From NCBI RefSeq assembly GCF_014698835.1, contig NZ_JACJTU010000008.1:186001-250000 (forward strand): 64,000 nucleotides of DNA, in the 5' to 3' direction. The translations under genes and the position numbers were made by a program. Under the pieces are notes generated by a model. That model searched no databases. It was not told the origin of the DNA and saw only the letters and a list, made by a program, of their open reading frames with translations. Positions 7,564-16,920 of this stretch are shown one piece after another (positions within the stretch are counted from its first letter, which is position 1; each line of letters begins with the position of its first letter). This stretch comes from Nostoc paludosum FACHB-159. Lineage in GTDB: Bacteria > Cyanobacteriota > Cyanobacteriia > Cyanobacteriales > Nostocaceae.

Positions 7564-10242
7564 ATGGTAAAGCTTTCTAGCTCAAAATCCGCACGAGAAT
7601 TCTTCAATATCTCCAAATTAGCGATTAAATTTTCGTGGCTGACCATAAGTTTTTGGATTGCCGTCACGGTAGCTGGTGTTCTTGCCTTCAGTTCCCTGAA
7701 GTATGCATTGTTTCCAGATATTACCTTCCCAGTGGTGGTTGTAAATGCTACAGCCTCCCTGACGACTGCGCTAGATACAGAGACCAAGCTCACCAAACCC
7801 ATAGAAGAACGCTTGCGTCCCTTGGAAGGACTGGAGAATATCCGCTCATCTACCTATCCCGGTCAAACAGCTGTTGCCTTGTCTTTTGCTGTTGGTACGA
7901 ATTTAGAAACATCAACCAAAGAAGTTGAAACCGCCCTCAAGCAGGTGACTCTCCCTCAGGGAGCGACTTCTAAAATTATTCCCTTAAACTTGAACGAGTC
8001 AGCCGCCATTAGCTATGCCATTGAGAGTCCGACACGAAATCTCACAGATTTGACTCAGTTGGCGAAAGAGCAAATTGTAAGTGCGATCGCTAAACTACCA
8101 GGAGTCCTGAAAGTCTCACTACTGGGCGATGCAACTGCAACTCCTTTAGATCCATCAAAGCTCAGTGCAGCAAATTTAACCCAAAAAGGATCTACCTTAG
8201 TTCGGTTTAACGGGCAAGATGCACTTGCATTTCAGGTAATCAAACGCGGCGATGCTAACACCTTAGAAGTGGTGAGTTTAGTAGAAAAAGAAGTCCAAAA
8301 GCTGCGCTCTACACTCAAAGATGTCAACCTCACTTTAGCTGCCACTCAAGCAGAATATATCCGCCAAGCCACCCAATCAACAATTGATTCTCTACTAGAA
8401 GCAATTTTGCTTTCCATCGTCGTCATCTTTCCATTTTTGTGGAACTGGCGAGCCACTTTAATTTCTGCATTGGCAATTCCTACGTCTATTTTGGCGACAT
8501 TTATCGTCATGGCGATTTATGGCTTCAATTTAGAGACAATTACGCTGCTGGCTTTAGCTTTGGTGATTGGCAGTATTGTTGATGATGCGATCGTTGATGT
8601 AGAAAACATCATGCGACACGTAGATGATGGAGAAAGTCCCCGCCAAGCAGCGCTTTTAGCTACCAATGAGATCGGATTGACGGTTACAGCAGCCACCTTG
8701 ACGGCAGTAGCAGTTTTTCTGCCCATAGGTTTAATGGGTGGAGTCATCGGTCAGTTCTTCAAGCCCTTTGGGATCACTGTTTCAGCCGCAATGCTCGCTT
8801 CTATGCTAGTGGCGCGGACTTTATCTCCAGTTTTGGCAATCTACTGGTTAAAACCAAAACCCTCAACCTCCCCTCGCCGTGAAGCAAAAATTTGGGTGAC
8901 CTTTGCCCAATCTTATAGAAACTTGCTAGCTTGGTCTTTAAATCATCGTAAAACAGTCATTGCATTAGCTGTACTCAGCTTCGTTGCAGGCATAGCACTA
9001 ATTCCACTAATCCCTAAAGGATTTATCCCCAAATTAGATCGCGGCGAATTTAATATTGCTTATACGGCTCCCTTGCCAAAAATCCCTGACCTAGCACAAC
9101 TAGGAGGAGCAGAAGGAGCAGCAGGACTAAATTCTGCCTCATCCCAGTCCCCAATCCCCAATCCCTTAAACGATTCCCTTGAGGTTGCAAAGAAACTCGA
9201 AGCGGTGGTGAGAAAAGATCCAGCAGTGGAAACGGTATTTACCACCGTTGGTTCTCGCGAGGGTGAGCCAAACAAAGGTACGCTATATGTGAGGCTCAAA
9301 GAAGACCGGAAAATCACAACTGCCCAATTACAAGACCAGCTACGCTCCTCATTACCAGTTCTTTCTGGTGTCAGTACCAGTGTTGAAGACATTAAATTTG
9401 TTGATAGCGGCGGTCAAAAACCTCTGGAGGTGGCATTACGAGGTAACAATCTCCAATCTCTAAGCAAAGCTGTGAAGGCAATTAAAGAGAGGATTGAGAA
9501 AATACCGGGATTTGTGGATGTGACAGTTACAGGTGAAAGCAATTCACAAGGCACGGTGTTGCAAATTGAGCGTCTGAATAATCAGCGGGTAGCTTATATC
9601 AGTGCTAATCTTGGCAAGGATTTTTCCTTGGGCGATGCTACCGATAAAGTAGTAGCCGAAGCCAAAGCCGTGTTGCCATCTGATGTTTCCTTAGATTTAG
9701 GAGGAGACTCTGCCAAATTAAACGAAGTTTTTGGCAGTTTTGGCAGTACTCTAGCTTTATCTGCCCTGTGTATTGTTGTGGTACTGATTTTGCTGTTTAA
9801 AAGCTGGGTAGATCCTTTGGTGATTGGTGTCTCTTTGCCTTTGGCGCTGGTAGGGGCGATGTTGGCGCTACTGATTACCAAAAGCGACTTTGGCATGATC
9901 TCGCTGATTGGCTTTGTGTTTTTGTTGGGACTAGCAAACAAAAATGCCATTTTATTGGTAGATTACATCAATCAGCTACGCAGTGCTGGCATAGACCGCA
10001 CCGAAGCAATCCTCAATACTGGACTAGTGCGGCTGCGACCAATTATGATGACCACCGCTTCTACGCTTTTAGGAATGCTACCCATCGCTTTAGGTCTTGG
10101 TGCTGGTTCGGAATTGCGATCGCCAATGGCTGTTGCGATCGCTGGCGGACTGATAACTTCAACCATCCTCAGCTTGATTGTTGTGCCGGTCGTCTACACA
10201 ATTTTGGATGATTGGTTTCCTCGGAAAAAATTTCAGATTTGA
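7564..10242 (+). CDS. RND-family efflux transporter (HAE1/AcrB type, short form)
   Basis: This 892-aa inner-membrane pump has the RND layout: TM1 near residues 22-45, a periplasmic porter loop, TM2-6 (about 280-450), TM7 near 465, a second porter loop and TM8-12 to the end. The proton-relay acidic pair in TM4 is present in IVDDAIVDVENI, and the FDPT-like signature region reads LFPDITFPVV. It is shorter than AcrB (about 1050 aa), mostly in the periplasmic loops. A small repeat-derived tract (SSQSPIPNPLND) sits in the second loop. It stands 42 bases before hpnA on the same strand, so co-transcription is likely. No membrane-fusion partner or outer-membrane factor is seen. It is not the MMPL-type HpnN, so a hopanoid transport role rests only on context. 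Confidence 0.85.
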   Translation: MVKLSSSKSAREFFNISKLAIKFSWLTISFWIAVTVAGVLAFSSLKYALFPDITFPVVVVNATASLTTALDTETKLTKPIEERLRPLEGLENIRSSTYPGQTAVALSFAVGTNLETSTKEVETALKQVTLPQGATSKIIPLNLNESAAISYAIESPTRNLTDLTQLAKEQIVSAIAKLPGVLKVSLLGDATATPLDPSKLSAANLTQKGSTLVRFNGQDALAFQVIKRGDANTLEVVSLVEKEVQKLRSTLKDVNLTLAATQAEYIRQATQSTIDSLLEAILLSIVVIFPFLWNWRATLISALAIPTSILATFIVMAIYGFNLETITLLALALVIGSIVDDAIVDVENIMRHVDDGESPRQAALLATNEIGLTVTAATLTAVAVFLPIGLMGGVIGQFFKPFGITVSAAMLASMLVARTLSPVLAIYWLKPKPSTSPRREAKIWVTFAQSYRNLLAWSLNHRKTVIALAVLSFVAGIALIPLIPKGFIPKLDRGEFNIAYTAPLPKIPDLAQLGGAEGAAGLNSASSQSPIPNPLNDSLEVAKKLEAVVRKDPAVETVFTTVGSREGEPNKGTLYVRLKEDRKITTAQLQDQLRSSLPVLSGVSTSVEDIKFVDSGGQKPLEVALRGNNLQSLSKAVKAIKERIEKIPGFVDVTVTGESNSQGTVLQIERLNNQRVAYISANLGKDFSLGDATDKVVAEAKAVLPSDVSLDLGGDSAKLNEVFGSFGSTLALSALCIVVVLILLFKSWVDPLVIGVSLPLALVGAMLALLITKSDFGMISLIGFVFLLGLANKNAILLVDYINQLRSAGIDRTEAILNTGLVRLRPIMMTTASTLLGMLPIALGLGAGSELRSPMAVAIAGGLITSTILSLIVVPVVYTILDDWFPRKKFQI

Positions 10243-10284
10243 GATTGTTTCTGTATCTAAAATTGAAAATAGGGGAATTCCAAA

Positions 10285-11295
10285 TTGAGCAATCCAAAAT
10301 CCAGAAAGGTTTTTGTCACGGGGGGTACTGGTTTTATTGGTGCCCACTTGGTGCGATTGCTGCTGCAAGAAGGATATACGGTCAAAGCACTGGTACGCCC
10401 TAGCAGCAATCTGCAAAATCTACGCGGTCTGGAGGTGGAAATTGTCAAAGGCGATTTGAACGATGTAAATCTCTGGCAACAGATGAGCGATTGTCAATAC
10501 CTGTTTCATGTGGCAGCCCATTATTCACTATGGCAAGCAGACCAGGAATTACTCCAGCGTCACAATGTTCTCGGTACGCGCAATGTGCTACAAGCAGCCC
10601 AAAAAGCGGGGATTGAGCGTACAGTTTATACCAGTTCGGTGGCAGCTATTGGGGTAGGTTCCTCTGGTGCAGCCGTTGATGAAACACATCAGAGTCCCTT
10701 AGAAAAGTTGGTGGGTAACTACAAAAAGTCTAAATATCTCGCCGAACAAGAAGCTATAAAAGCGGCTGCTAAAGGTCAGGAGATAGTTATAGTCAATCCC
10801 AGCAGCCCTATCGGGTCATTGGATATCAAACCTACGCCGACAGGTGATATAATATTGCGGTTTTTACGGAAACAAATGCCGTTTTACTTGGATACTGGTT
10901 TGAATTTTATCGATGTGCGGGATGTAGCATGGGGGCATTTACTAGCTTTGCATAAGGGTAAATCTGGCGATCGCTATATCTTGGGGCATCAAAACCTCAG
11001 TCTCAAACAACTACTCGAACAACTCGCCGAGATTACAGGTTTGAGGGCACCCCAAGGAAGTTTACCAGCTTGGTTACCCCTGAGTGTTGCTTGGGTTGAT
11101 GAAAAAATTCTCGCGCCACTGGGGAAATCGCCTTCAGTGCCTATAGATGGCGTTCGCATGGCCAAACAACCTATGTATTACAATCCCGCCAAGGCAGTGC
11201 GAGAGTTGGGTTTACCCCAATCTCCCATCAATGGCGCACTCCGGGATGCTGTGGATTGGTTTGTGGCTCAGGGTTACATTAACGAGCGCAAATAG
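10285..11295 (+). CDS. hpnA: Hopanoid-associated NAD-dependent epimerase HpnA
   Basis: This 336-aa extended short-chain dehydrogenase matches HpnA, the sugar epimerase/dehydratase of hopanoid clusters. The NAD-binding motif GGTGFIG is at 13-19, and the catalytic YxxxK is Y146 and K150 (NYKKSK), with SS at 117-118 as the partner serine. The region YLDTGLNFIDVRDVAWGHL is typical of this family. The start codon is TTG at 10285; no better ATG precedes the Rossmann fold. It lies between the RND gene and hpnH, which suggests one operon. Its exact substrate in side-chain assembly is not settled. Confidence 0.85.
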   Translation: MSNPKSRKVFVTGGTGFIGAHLVRLLLQEGYTVKALVRPSSNLQNLRGLEVEIVKGDLNDVNLWQQMSDCQYLFHVAAHYSLWQADQELLQRHNVLGTRNVLQAAQKAGIERTVYTSSVAAIGVGSSGAAVDETHQSPLEKLVGNYKKSKYLAEQEAIKAAAKGQEIVIVNPSSPIGSLDIKPTPTGDIILRFLRKQMPFYLDTGLNFIDVRDVAWGHLLALHKGKSGDRYILGHQNLSLKQLLEQLAEITGLRAPQGSLPAWLPLSVAWVDEKILAPLGKSPSVPIDGVRMAKQPMYYNPAKAVRELGLPQSPINGALRDAVDWFVAQGYINERK

Positions 11296-11358
11296 GGGTG
11301 CAATGCTTTGTACCGCGACAGTGGTGTTTCTATATCTTAAAGAGGAGCGATCGGAATA

Positions 11359-12378
11359 ATGGCAGTTAACTTACAACAAGCTATAGATATCGGCAAGTAT
11401 CTGGTGACTCAACGTCTGTTGGGACGCAAACGCTTTCCTTTAGTCTTAATGTTGGAGCCTCTTTTTCGGTGTAATCTAGCGTGTACTGGTTGTGGTAAAA
11501 TCCAACATCCCAAGGAAATATTAAAGCAAAACCTCACCCCAGAACAGTGCTTCGCCGCAGTGGAAGAGTGTGGCGCACCGGTTGTCTCAATTCCTGGGGG
11601 AGAACCTCTACTACATCCCCAAATTGATGAGATTGTGCGGGGATTAGTTGAGCGCAAAAAATACATTTACTTGTGTACCAATGGATTGTTATTAGAAAAG
11701 AGCCTGGATAAGTTTCAACCTTCCCCTTATCTGACTTTCAGCGTCCATCTAGATGGAATGCGGGAATTGCACGATCGCTGTGTCGATCGCAAAGGTGTTT
11801 TTGATATTGCCGTCCAAGCCATTCGCGCCGCTAAAGCTAAAGGCTTTCGTGTCACCACTAATACCACTATCTTTGAGGGTACTGACCCCAAAGATATGCA
11901 AGAGTTCTTTGATTTTCTGGAAACACTTAATACTGACGGGATGATGATTTCCCCTGGCTACAGTTACGAGTGGGCACCAGATCAAGACCATTTCCTCCAA
12001 AGAGAACAAACACGCGCCCTGTTCCGAGAAATTCTGGCTCCATACAAAAACGGTGCAAAAAATTGGAACTTCAATCACAATCCGCTGTTCTTAGATTTTC
12101 TCGTCGGTGAGAAAGACTACGAATGCACGCCTTGGGGTAGCCCAAGTTACAGCGTTCTCGGTTGGCAAAAACCTTGCTATCTGCTAAATGAAGGTTATTA
12201 CTCTACCTTCCAGGAATTACTCGCACAAACTGACTGGAGTCAATACGGCCAGAAGAGTGGTAATCCCAAGTGTGCTGATTGCATGGTTCACTGCGGCTAC
12301 GAACCGACCGCCGCGATGGATGCGATGCAACCGCAAAATATGGCGCGTGCCCTTACTAGTGTGTTTGGTAGGAATTAA
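11359..12378 (+). CDS. hpnH: Radical SAM adenosylhopane synthase HpnH
   Basis: HpnH joins the 5'-deoxyadenosyl group of S-adenosylmethionine to diploptene, giving adenosylhopane, the first step of extended C35 hopanoids. The 339-aa protein has the radical SAM cluster motif CNLACTGC with cysteines at 38, 42 and 45. [11 protein letters not shown] is the glycine-rich SAM-binding stretch, and a cysteine-rich C-terminus ([13 protein letters not shown]) is as in the family. A clear ribosome binding site (AGAGGAG) lies before the ATG. It is 63 bases after hpnA. HpnG, encoded divergently, would act on its product. Confidence 0.93.
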   Translation: MAVNLQQAIDIGKYLVTQRLLGRKRFPLVLMLEPLFRCNLACTGCGKIQHPKEILKQNLTPEQCFAAVEECGAPVVSIPGGEPLLHPQIDEIVRGLVERKKYIYLCTNGLLLEKSLDKFQPSPYLTFSVHLDGMRELHDRCVDRKGVFDIAVQAIRAAKAKGFRVTTNTTIFEGTDPKDMQEFFDFLETLNTDGMMISPGYSYEWAPDQDHFLQREQTRALFREILAPYKNGAKNWNFNHNPLFLDFLVGEKDYECTPWGSPSYSVLGWQKPCYLLNEGYYSTFQELLAQTDWSQYGQKSGNPKCADCMVHCGYEPTAAMDAMQPQNMARALTSVFGRN

Positions 12379-12568
12379 GAGAGAATTCAGAATTCAGAAA
12401 TCAGAATGCAATTTCTAGTAGGGGTACGACACAAGTAGAATTATTTAATGAAATGAAAGATTATGCTTGCTGTGCCCCTATAATTCCTCATTAGTTTATA
12501 AGATAATCAAGTTCTACAAACTTTCAAGAAGGCTTGGCAGAACAAGAAGTCCAAAAATTAATATTTTG

Positions 12569-13195
12569 CTAGAGCAGATTTCGTTGCGCCCACAGTGCTG
12601 CTGCAACACGATCTCGCATTTCCAACTTACTTAAAATCTGACTTACATGATTTTTGACGGTTCCCTCACTAAGATAGAGTTCCAGTGCGATTTCTTGGTT
12701 GTTCTTGCCCTCGCCCACCAGTTTCAAAACCTCAACTTCGCGTTTGCTGAGTGAATGCAGGACGCGATCGTCACTCAAAGACTTCAGTTGAGAAAAGGCT
12801 TTCGGTGCGATTGTCGGCCCTAGTTGGCTGTAGCCTTGTGCTACAGAACGAATTGCACTGGCAATCTCTGGGGCAGGTGTACGCTTGAGCAGATATCCCA
12901 ATGCACCAGCTTGCAGGGATTGTAGGATATATTCATCATCATCAAAGGTCGTCAGCACCAAAATCCGAATCCAAGGATAGTATTGATGAATTTCACGAGT
13001 CGCTTGAACTCCATCACACACAGGCATTCGTACATCCATGAGAATTACCTGTGGCTGCAACATTTTCGCTGCGTGGATGGCTTGTTGACCGTTGCTTGCT
13101 TGTCCCACAATTTCTAAATCTGCCTCTACCGAAAGCATTGTGGCAAGTCCTTGCCGAAACAAGTTCTGGTCATCTACAAGCAACAGGCGAATCAT
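12569..13195 (-). CDS. NarL/LuxR-family response regulator
   Basis: This 208-aa regulator has an N-terminal receiver domain with D54 (MDVRMPVCDG) as the phosphorylation site and acidic DD at residues 8-9. The conserved Thr region reads VLTTFDDDEYI. A LuxR-type helix-turn-helix follows at about 145-205 (LSKREVEVLKLVGEGKNNQE). Its ATG overlaps the end of the kinase gene by four bases, so the pair is translated together. It probably binds DNA when phosphorylated by that kinase. The target is not known; the divergent operon to its right is a candidate. Confidence 0.93.
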   Translation of the reverse strand: MIRLLLVDDQNLFRQGLATMLSVEADLEIVGQASNGQQAIHAAKMLQPQVILMDVRMPVCDGVQATREIHQYYPWIRILVLTTFDDDEYILQSLQAGALGYLLKRTPAPEIASAIRSVAQGYSQLGPTIAPKAFSQLKSLSDDRVLHSLSKREVEVLKLVGEGKNNQEIALELYLSEGTVKNHVSQILSKLEMRDRVAAALWAQRNLL

Positions 13196-14334
13196 AACGG
13201 CAACCTCACGTAAATTCCAGTCCCTTGAGCCTTGGCGGTTTGAATGTCAAGTTTACCCCCTAGTAACTGAACTCGTTCAATCATACCTTGAAGCCCAAAA
13301 CCCTGATGAAATGGCGTTTGCTCAAAGCCAACCCCGTTATCTTTTAACTCTAAGATTATGCCTTCGGTGGTTTGTTGTGCAAAAAAACTAATTTGGGATG
13401 CTTGTGCGTGTTTTTGTACATTCATCAATCCTTCCTTGACAATGCAGTAGATTTGATAACTTTGATAGATGGGAAGGACTGGTAAATTGACTTTCCACTG
13501 CACTTGTAAGCTTGAAGTCTGTCGCAGTTGTTCGAGTAAACCTATTAATGCTTGGTTAAGGTCGAAGTCAGATTGGCGCATCCGACTTAATGCCTGACTA
13601 ACATCCTCAATACATTGTCTGGCAAGAAATTTGGCAGTATCAACCGCTTGAAAAGCTTGGTTGGGATCGTGCGATCGCAGAGTTTGTGCCACAGCCAGTT
13701 GAGTATCGAGATCGGTGAGTGTATGTCCTAATGAGTCATGAATTTCCCGTGCAATTCGTGTGCGCTCTAGCGTTGCTACAAGAGATTCGACTTGCTCCGA
13801 GAGTTCTTCAATTTTCTGATGATTTTTCTGCTCCCTGACAATCATTCCTGTAACCATAACCGTAAAAAAACTAGCAGCAACGTAAGTTCCTAGACCAAAC
13901 AGACCAAACCTGAGCAGATTGCCAGAAATTATACCAAGTGAATCTGGCTGGATTTGCTGTGGCAATTGATAAACATCACTCGCATACTTGCTGATTGTCC
14001 AAGGGATAGCCATGATGCCGATGAGTACAATTGTTGGGCGCTGCCCCAGCAGAAAATAGCTCTTAGCAAAATAAATAAACGGAAATATTGCCAGATCTAG
14101 AGCCTTAAATCTGGCGATAACAAATATACACAGTGCCAGCACTATGTAACTCAAACGTTGCCATTGAAGACGACGAACCGGATAGATCCAACTGAGCAAG
14201 AAGAAGCAGCCACCGAAACCAAGTACCGTAGGCAGATTATAGCTGGGAACACTCAGCCACATTCCCAAATGAGCAGTGAGAAAAATCCACTCTAACGACC
14301 GGAATGTTTGGGGAAGCGACCTCAGAAACACCAT
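13192..14334 (-). CDS. DesK/NarX-like membrane histidine kinase (HisKA_3)
   Basis: This 380-aa sensor kinase has about five or six hydrophobic segments in residues 12-165 and no large extracellular domain, as in DesK-like kinases that sense the membrane itself. A coiled linker (residues 168-192) leads to the HisKA_3 dimerisation helix with the phosphorylated H199 in IAREIHDSLGHTL. The ATPase domain has an N-box (EGLMNVQKHAQ) and a G-box (LKDNGVGF). It overlaps the response regulator gene by four bases. The signal is not known; membrane state is an inference from the architecture. Confidence 0.9.
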   Translation of the reverse strand: MVFLRSLPQTFRSLEWIFLTAHLGMWLSVPSYNLPTVLGFGGCFFLLSWIYPVRRLQWQRLSYIVLALCIFVIARFKALDLAIFPFIYFAKSYFLLGQRPTIVLIGIMAIPWTISKYASDVYQLPQQIQPDSLGIISGNLLRFGLFGLGTYVAASFFTVMVTGMIVREQKNHQKIEELSEQVESLVATLERTRIAREIHDSLGHTLTDLDTQLAVAQTLRSHDPNQAFQAVDTAKFLARQCIEDVSQALSRMRQSDFDLNQALIGLLEQLRQTSSLQVQWKVNLPVLPIYQSYQIYCIVKEGLMNVQKHAQASQISFFAQQTTEGIILELKDNGVGFEQTPFHQGFGLQGMIERVQLLGGKLDIQTAKAQGTGIYVRLPL

Positions 14335-14403
14335 CTTGAGAAAAGAGATTTACGTGAGTTGTGTTTTTTACGACTATACTGCACCTGCTGTCACCTAAAA
14401 CCG

Positions 14404-14415
14404 TGACCTGGGTCA
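14404..14415. promoter_or_regulatory. Perfect inverted repeat TGACCTGGGTCA, operator candidate
   Basis: A TGACC-TG-GGTCA palindrome sits in the 186-base space between the kinase gene (leftward) and the small-protein operon (rightward). The position suits a site for the NarL-type regulator acting on either promoter. This is inference from position and symmetry only. Confidence 0.35.
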
Positions 14416-14520
14416 TGTTTTTGCGTGCATTTTAGAACTGTTGTCAGCTTTTCTTCCTGGATATATTAACACTTAGGGAATCGAGGGTCAGACAATACCT
14501 GAGATCGCAAAACTCATAAC

Positions 14521-14658
14521 ATGTTCAACCAACTTGAACCTGACAAACTGACAATTAAACACTTGAATCTGAAGTGGATTGTTGGGCTGGCTATTGTGTT
14601 CCTGCTAACAACAGGAACAGTTGCGTTGCAAGTTCTGGAGATAATTCTATGCACTTAG
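14521..14658 (+). CDS. Small single-pass membrane protein (45 aa)
   Basis: An ATG at 14521 opens a 45-codon frame ending at a TAG that overlaps by 10 bases the start of the next gene. The product has a charged N-terminus (MFNQLEPDKLTIKH) and one hydrophobic helix (WIVGLAIVFLLTTGTVALQV). The overlap and the membrane helix argue that it is real and coupled to the following exported protein. No family was recognised, and no strong Shine-Dalgarno sequence is seen. Confidence 0.45.
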   Translation: MFNQLEPDKLTIKHLNLKWIVGLAIVFLLTTGTVALQVLEIILCT

Positions 14659-15236
14659 TCCGATTCAGTTTTATAGTGTCAGGAATCGCTCTCGCTATTT
14701 TTATAAATGACAAGTCCTCTGCTCAGGGAACCAATGGTAGAGATACGCAAAATTCAACAGTGACGGAATTGCCGAATAGTCCAAAATCTTTACCACTATT
14801 ATCTCAGTCCTCTCAAGCATCCAGCCAACCGCGAGAACGGCGCAGCTATATCGGAGTGGGCGGAGGGCTTGGGCTAAGTGGGGGTGAAACAGGGTTAGCA
14901 GATGGCGGATTTTCCATTCTGTCTCGGATTGGAATTACCGATAGTGTTTCTATTCATAACTCTACCGTTTTTGGAGAGCAAACTGCCGTAATGCCAGCGT
15001 TGACGATTGGCGTTTCAATTCGAGGTGCTAGTAATGCTTCTGTGATTGCTTTTCCCTTTATTGGAGGTGGTATTAATATTAATACTTCACAAAATTTTGA
15101 AGTCGATCCACTCTTGGTTGCAGGTATTGATGTCCCATTGGCCGATCGCCTCATGGCAACTACTCGCCTTAATGCCAGTTTTGGTGAAGATAAGACTGAT
15201 GCTGGACTTCTTTTAGGAATTGGCTATCGTTTGTAA
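14649..15236 (+). CDS. Exported outer-membrane-like protein of unknown function
   Basis: I start this at the ATG at 14649, giving 195 aa with a signal peptide (MHLVRFSFIVSGIALAIF). A low-complexity Ser/Gln linker follows, then a glycine-rich region of alternating polarity from about residue 70 to the end (YIGVGGGLGLSG, ending in LLLGIGYRL). That pattern and the aromatic-containing C-terminus resemble a small outer-membrane beta-barrel. It lies 20 bases before the DUF2141 gene and is divergent from the two-component pair. No specific family was recognised. Confidence 0.6.
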   Translation: MHLVRFSFIVSGIALAIFINDKSSAQGTNGRDTQNSTVTELPNSPKSLPLLSQSSQASSQPRERRSYIGVGGGLGLSGGETGLADGGFSILSRIGITDSVSIHNSTVFGEQTAVMPALTIGVSIRGASNASVIAFPFIGGGININTSQNFEVDPLLVAGIDVPLADRLMATTRLNASFGEDKTDAGLLLGIGYRL

Positions 15237-15255
15237 ATTCTACACCAAGATAAGA

Positions 15256-15708
15256 ATGAGAAAACAATCTATTGGTTTGTTGCTGATATCGATGTTAGGA
15301 GGATGGATGATGTCTTCGTCTGCAAATGCGAATTTAAACAGTCGTTTAACTGTCGAAATTAATGGGTTAAGGAACCAAAAAGGAACTTTATGTTTTAGTT
15401 TGTTCTCTAATGAGCAAGGCTTTCCAAATCGTAGCGATCGCGCTGTTGCTTCTCGTTGCGTTGCGGCGAAAGAAGCATCGGTTTCTGTAATATTTGATCG
15501 GCTAGTACCGGGTAATTATGCAGTTGCGGTCATCCATGATGCTAACGACGATGGCAAGCTTAATATAGGCTTTTTGGGTATTCCAAAAGAAGGATTTGGA
15601 TTTTCACGCAATCCCAAGATTGGCATAGGTGCGCCAAGCTTTCAAGATACTGCCATCCTAGTTGCTGGAGAGAGCAGCATTCAGATTGAGTTGAACTATT
15701 TGCTGTAA
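15256..15708 (+). CDS. Exported DUF2141-family protein
   Basis: Starting at the ATG at 15256 (MRKQSIGLLLISMLGG) the protein has 150 aa with a signal peptide. The rest matches DUF2141: LTVEINGLRNQKGTLCFSLF near the mature start, VPGNYAVAVIHDANDDGKLN in the middle, and GIPKEGFGFSRNP towards the end. Members are small exported beta-sandwich proteins of unknown function. It follows the barrel-like gene closely and probably shares its promoter. The longer upstream frame to 15220 adds residues before the signal peptide and is not used here. Confidence 0.82.
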   Translation: MRKQSIGLLLISMLGGWMMSSSANANLNSRLTVEINGLRNQKGTLCFSLFSNEQGFPNRSDRAVASRCVAAKEASVSVIFDRLVPGNYAVAVIHDANDDGKLNIGFLGIPKEGFGFSRNPKIGIGAPSFQDTAILVAGESSIQIELNYLL

Positions 15709-15740
15709 TCGTCTGTTGCCAAAATTTTGCCGGCAAAGTT

Positions 15741-16850
15741 TCAATATTTGTCAGTAAATGAGTTGGAAATAATTTGTTGAACAACAGCAACAAATCTTTC
15801 CATATCAGCCTGAGTAATAGCTCCCATTGTTGATACTCGAAAGATAGATTGGGCTAAATTTCCCTGTCCAGAATAAATTACATAATCCTGTGCTTTGAGT
15901 TGGTCGTGAAATTCTTCATAACTGAAATTATTTGGTAAATAATAAGCATTCAAAACTACAGATGAACTTCCTTCGGGAAGTAAAGGTTTAATTCCCATTG
16001 AAATTAATCCGTCTCTGACTAAGTTTGCAAGTTGGCTGTAATAGCTGTGTCTAGCACGCCATCCTCCTGCTTCTGCCATTTCTTGCAAAGCTTCTGCTAA
16101 AGCATAAAATGTCTGTACTGATTGAGTAAAAGGTGTACCGCCTTTATCTTGCTGTTGGCAATAGGTTGCTAAATCTAAATATAAGGTGCGGGGGATTGTA
16201 TCTGCTGAGGGTAGTGCATCCCGGCGCACTATAACAAAAGATGTTCCAGGGACACCATGCAGACATTTATTCGCTGTTGCAGCACAAGCGGTAATTCCCC
16301 AAGCTTCAAAATTCAGTTCCTCAGCGCCAAAGCTGCTGACTGCATCTACTAATATTTGAATGCCGCGTTGCTGACAAATTGCAGCAATTTCCACTAAGTT
16401 ATTCAGGCGACCAGTAGTAGTTTCGTGATGGACAACAGCGAGGTGAGTGATATCAACGTTTTCATCTAACAGTTTAACTAAACCTTTGATATCTATTTCT
16501 GCATCCCAAGGATGGGAAAGTGTAATGTAATTAATGTCGTGAATTTTGGCAATTTTGGATATTCTTTCGCCATACACGCCATTTTCAATTACCAGCAATT
16601 TCCCATTTCTGGGTACTAAACTGCTGACCATAGCTTCCATCGCTGCTGTACCAGAACCGGTAAGTAAAACTGCTACCCAGTGAGCACCTGCAAGATCGTA
16701 AACTTGAAGTAATTGTTCGCGGATTCTACTTTGCAGCTGAGAAAATTCCACTTCCCGATGACACAAATCGGGACTTAACAGCGCATTCCTCACGCGATCG
16801 CTCAAATTAACAGGGCCAGGATTTAGTAAAATCATTTTGTTATTGGGCAT
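15741..16850 (-). CDS. phnW: 2-aminoethylphosphonate-pyruvate aminotransferase-like enzyme
   Basis: This 369-aa class V aminotransferase resembles PhnW, which interconverts phosphonoacetaldehyde plus alanine with 2-aminoethylphosphonate plus pyruvate. The PLP lysine is K195 in ATANKCLHGVPG, and the start LLNPGPVNLSDRV is typical. In a gene cluster with PEP mutase and phosphonopyruvate decarboxylase it would work in the synthetic direction, making AEP. It is the last gene of the leftward cluster, 70 bases after ppd, with STRR sequence between them. Confidence 0.88.
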   Translation of the reverse strand: MPNNKMILLNPGPVNLSDRVRNALLSPDLCHREVEFSQLQSRIREQLLQVYDLAGAHWVAVLLTGSGTAAMEAMVSSLVPRNGKLLVIENGVYGERISKIAKIHDINYITLSHPWDAEIDIKGLVKLLDENVDITHLAVVHHETTTGRLNNLVEIAAICQQRGIQILVDAVSSFGAEELNFEAWGITACAATANKCLHGVPGTSFVIVRRDALPSADTIPRTLYLDLATYCQQQDKGGTPFTQSVQTFYALAEALQEMAEAGGWRARHSYYSQLANLVRDGLISMGIKPLLPEGSSSVVLNAYYLPNNFSYEEFHDQLKAQDYVIYSGQGNLAQSIFRVSTMGAITQADMERFVAVVQQIISNSFTDKY

Positions 16851-16920
16851 TGGGTATTGGGCATTAATAAATCAAGAGTTTGTACTTTGAATTTATTAAT
16901 TACGAATTACGAATTACGAA

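Noticed and set aside
7527..7802. 91-codon minus-strand frame over the start of the RND gene
   Set aside because: It is antisense to the conserved first membrane segment of the pump and shows no family of its own.
7564..10242. Hopanoid transporter HpnN
   Set aside because: HpnN is of the MMPL type; the sequence here is HAE1/AcrB-like, so only the locus suggests a hopanoid link.
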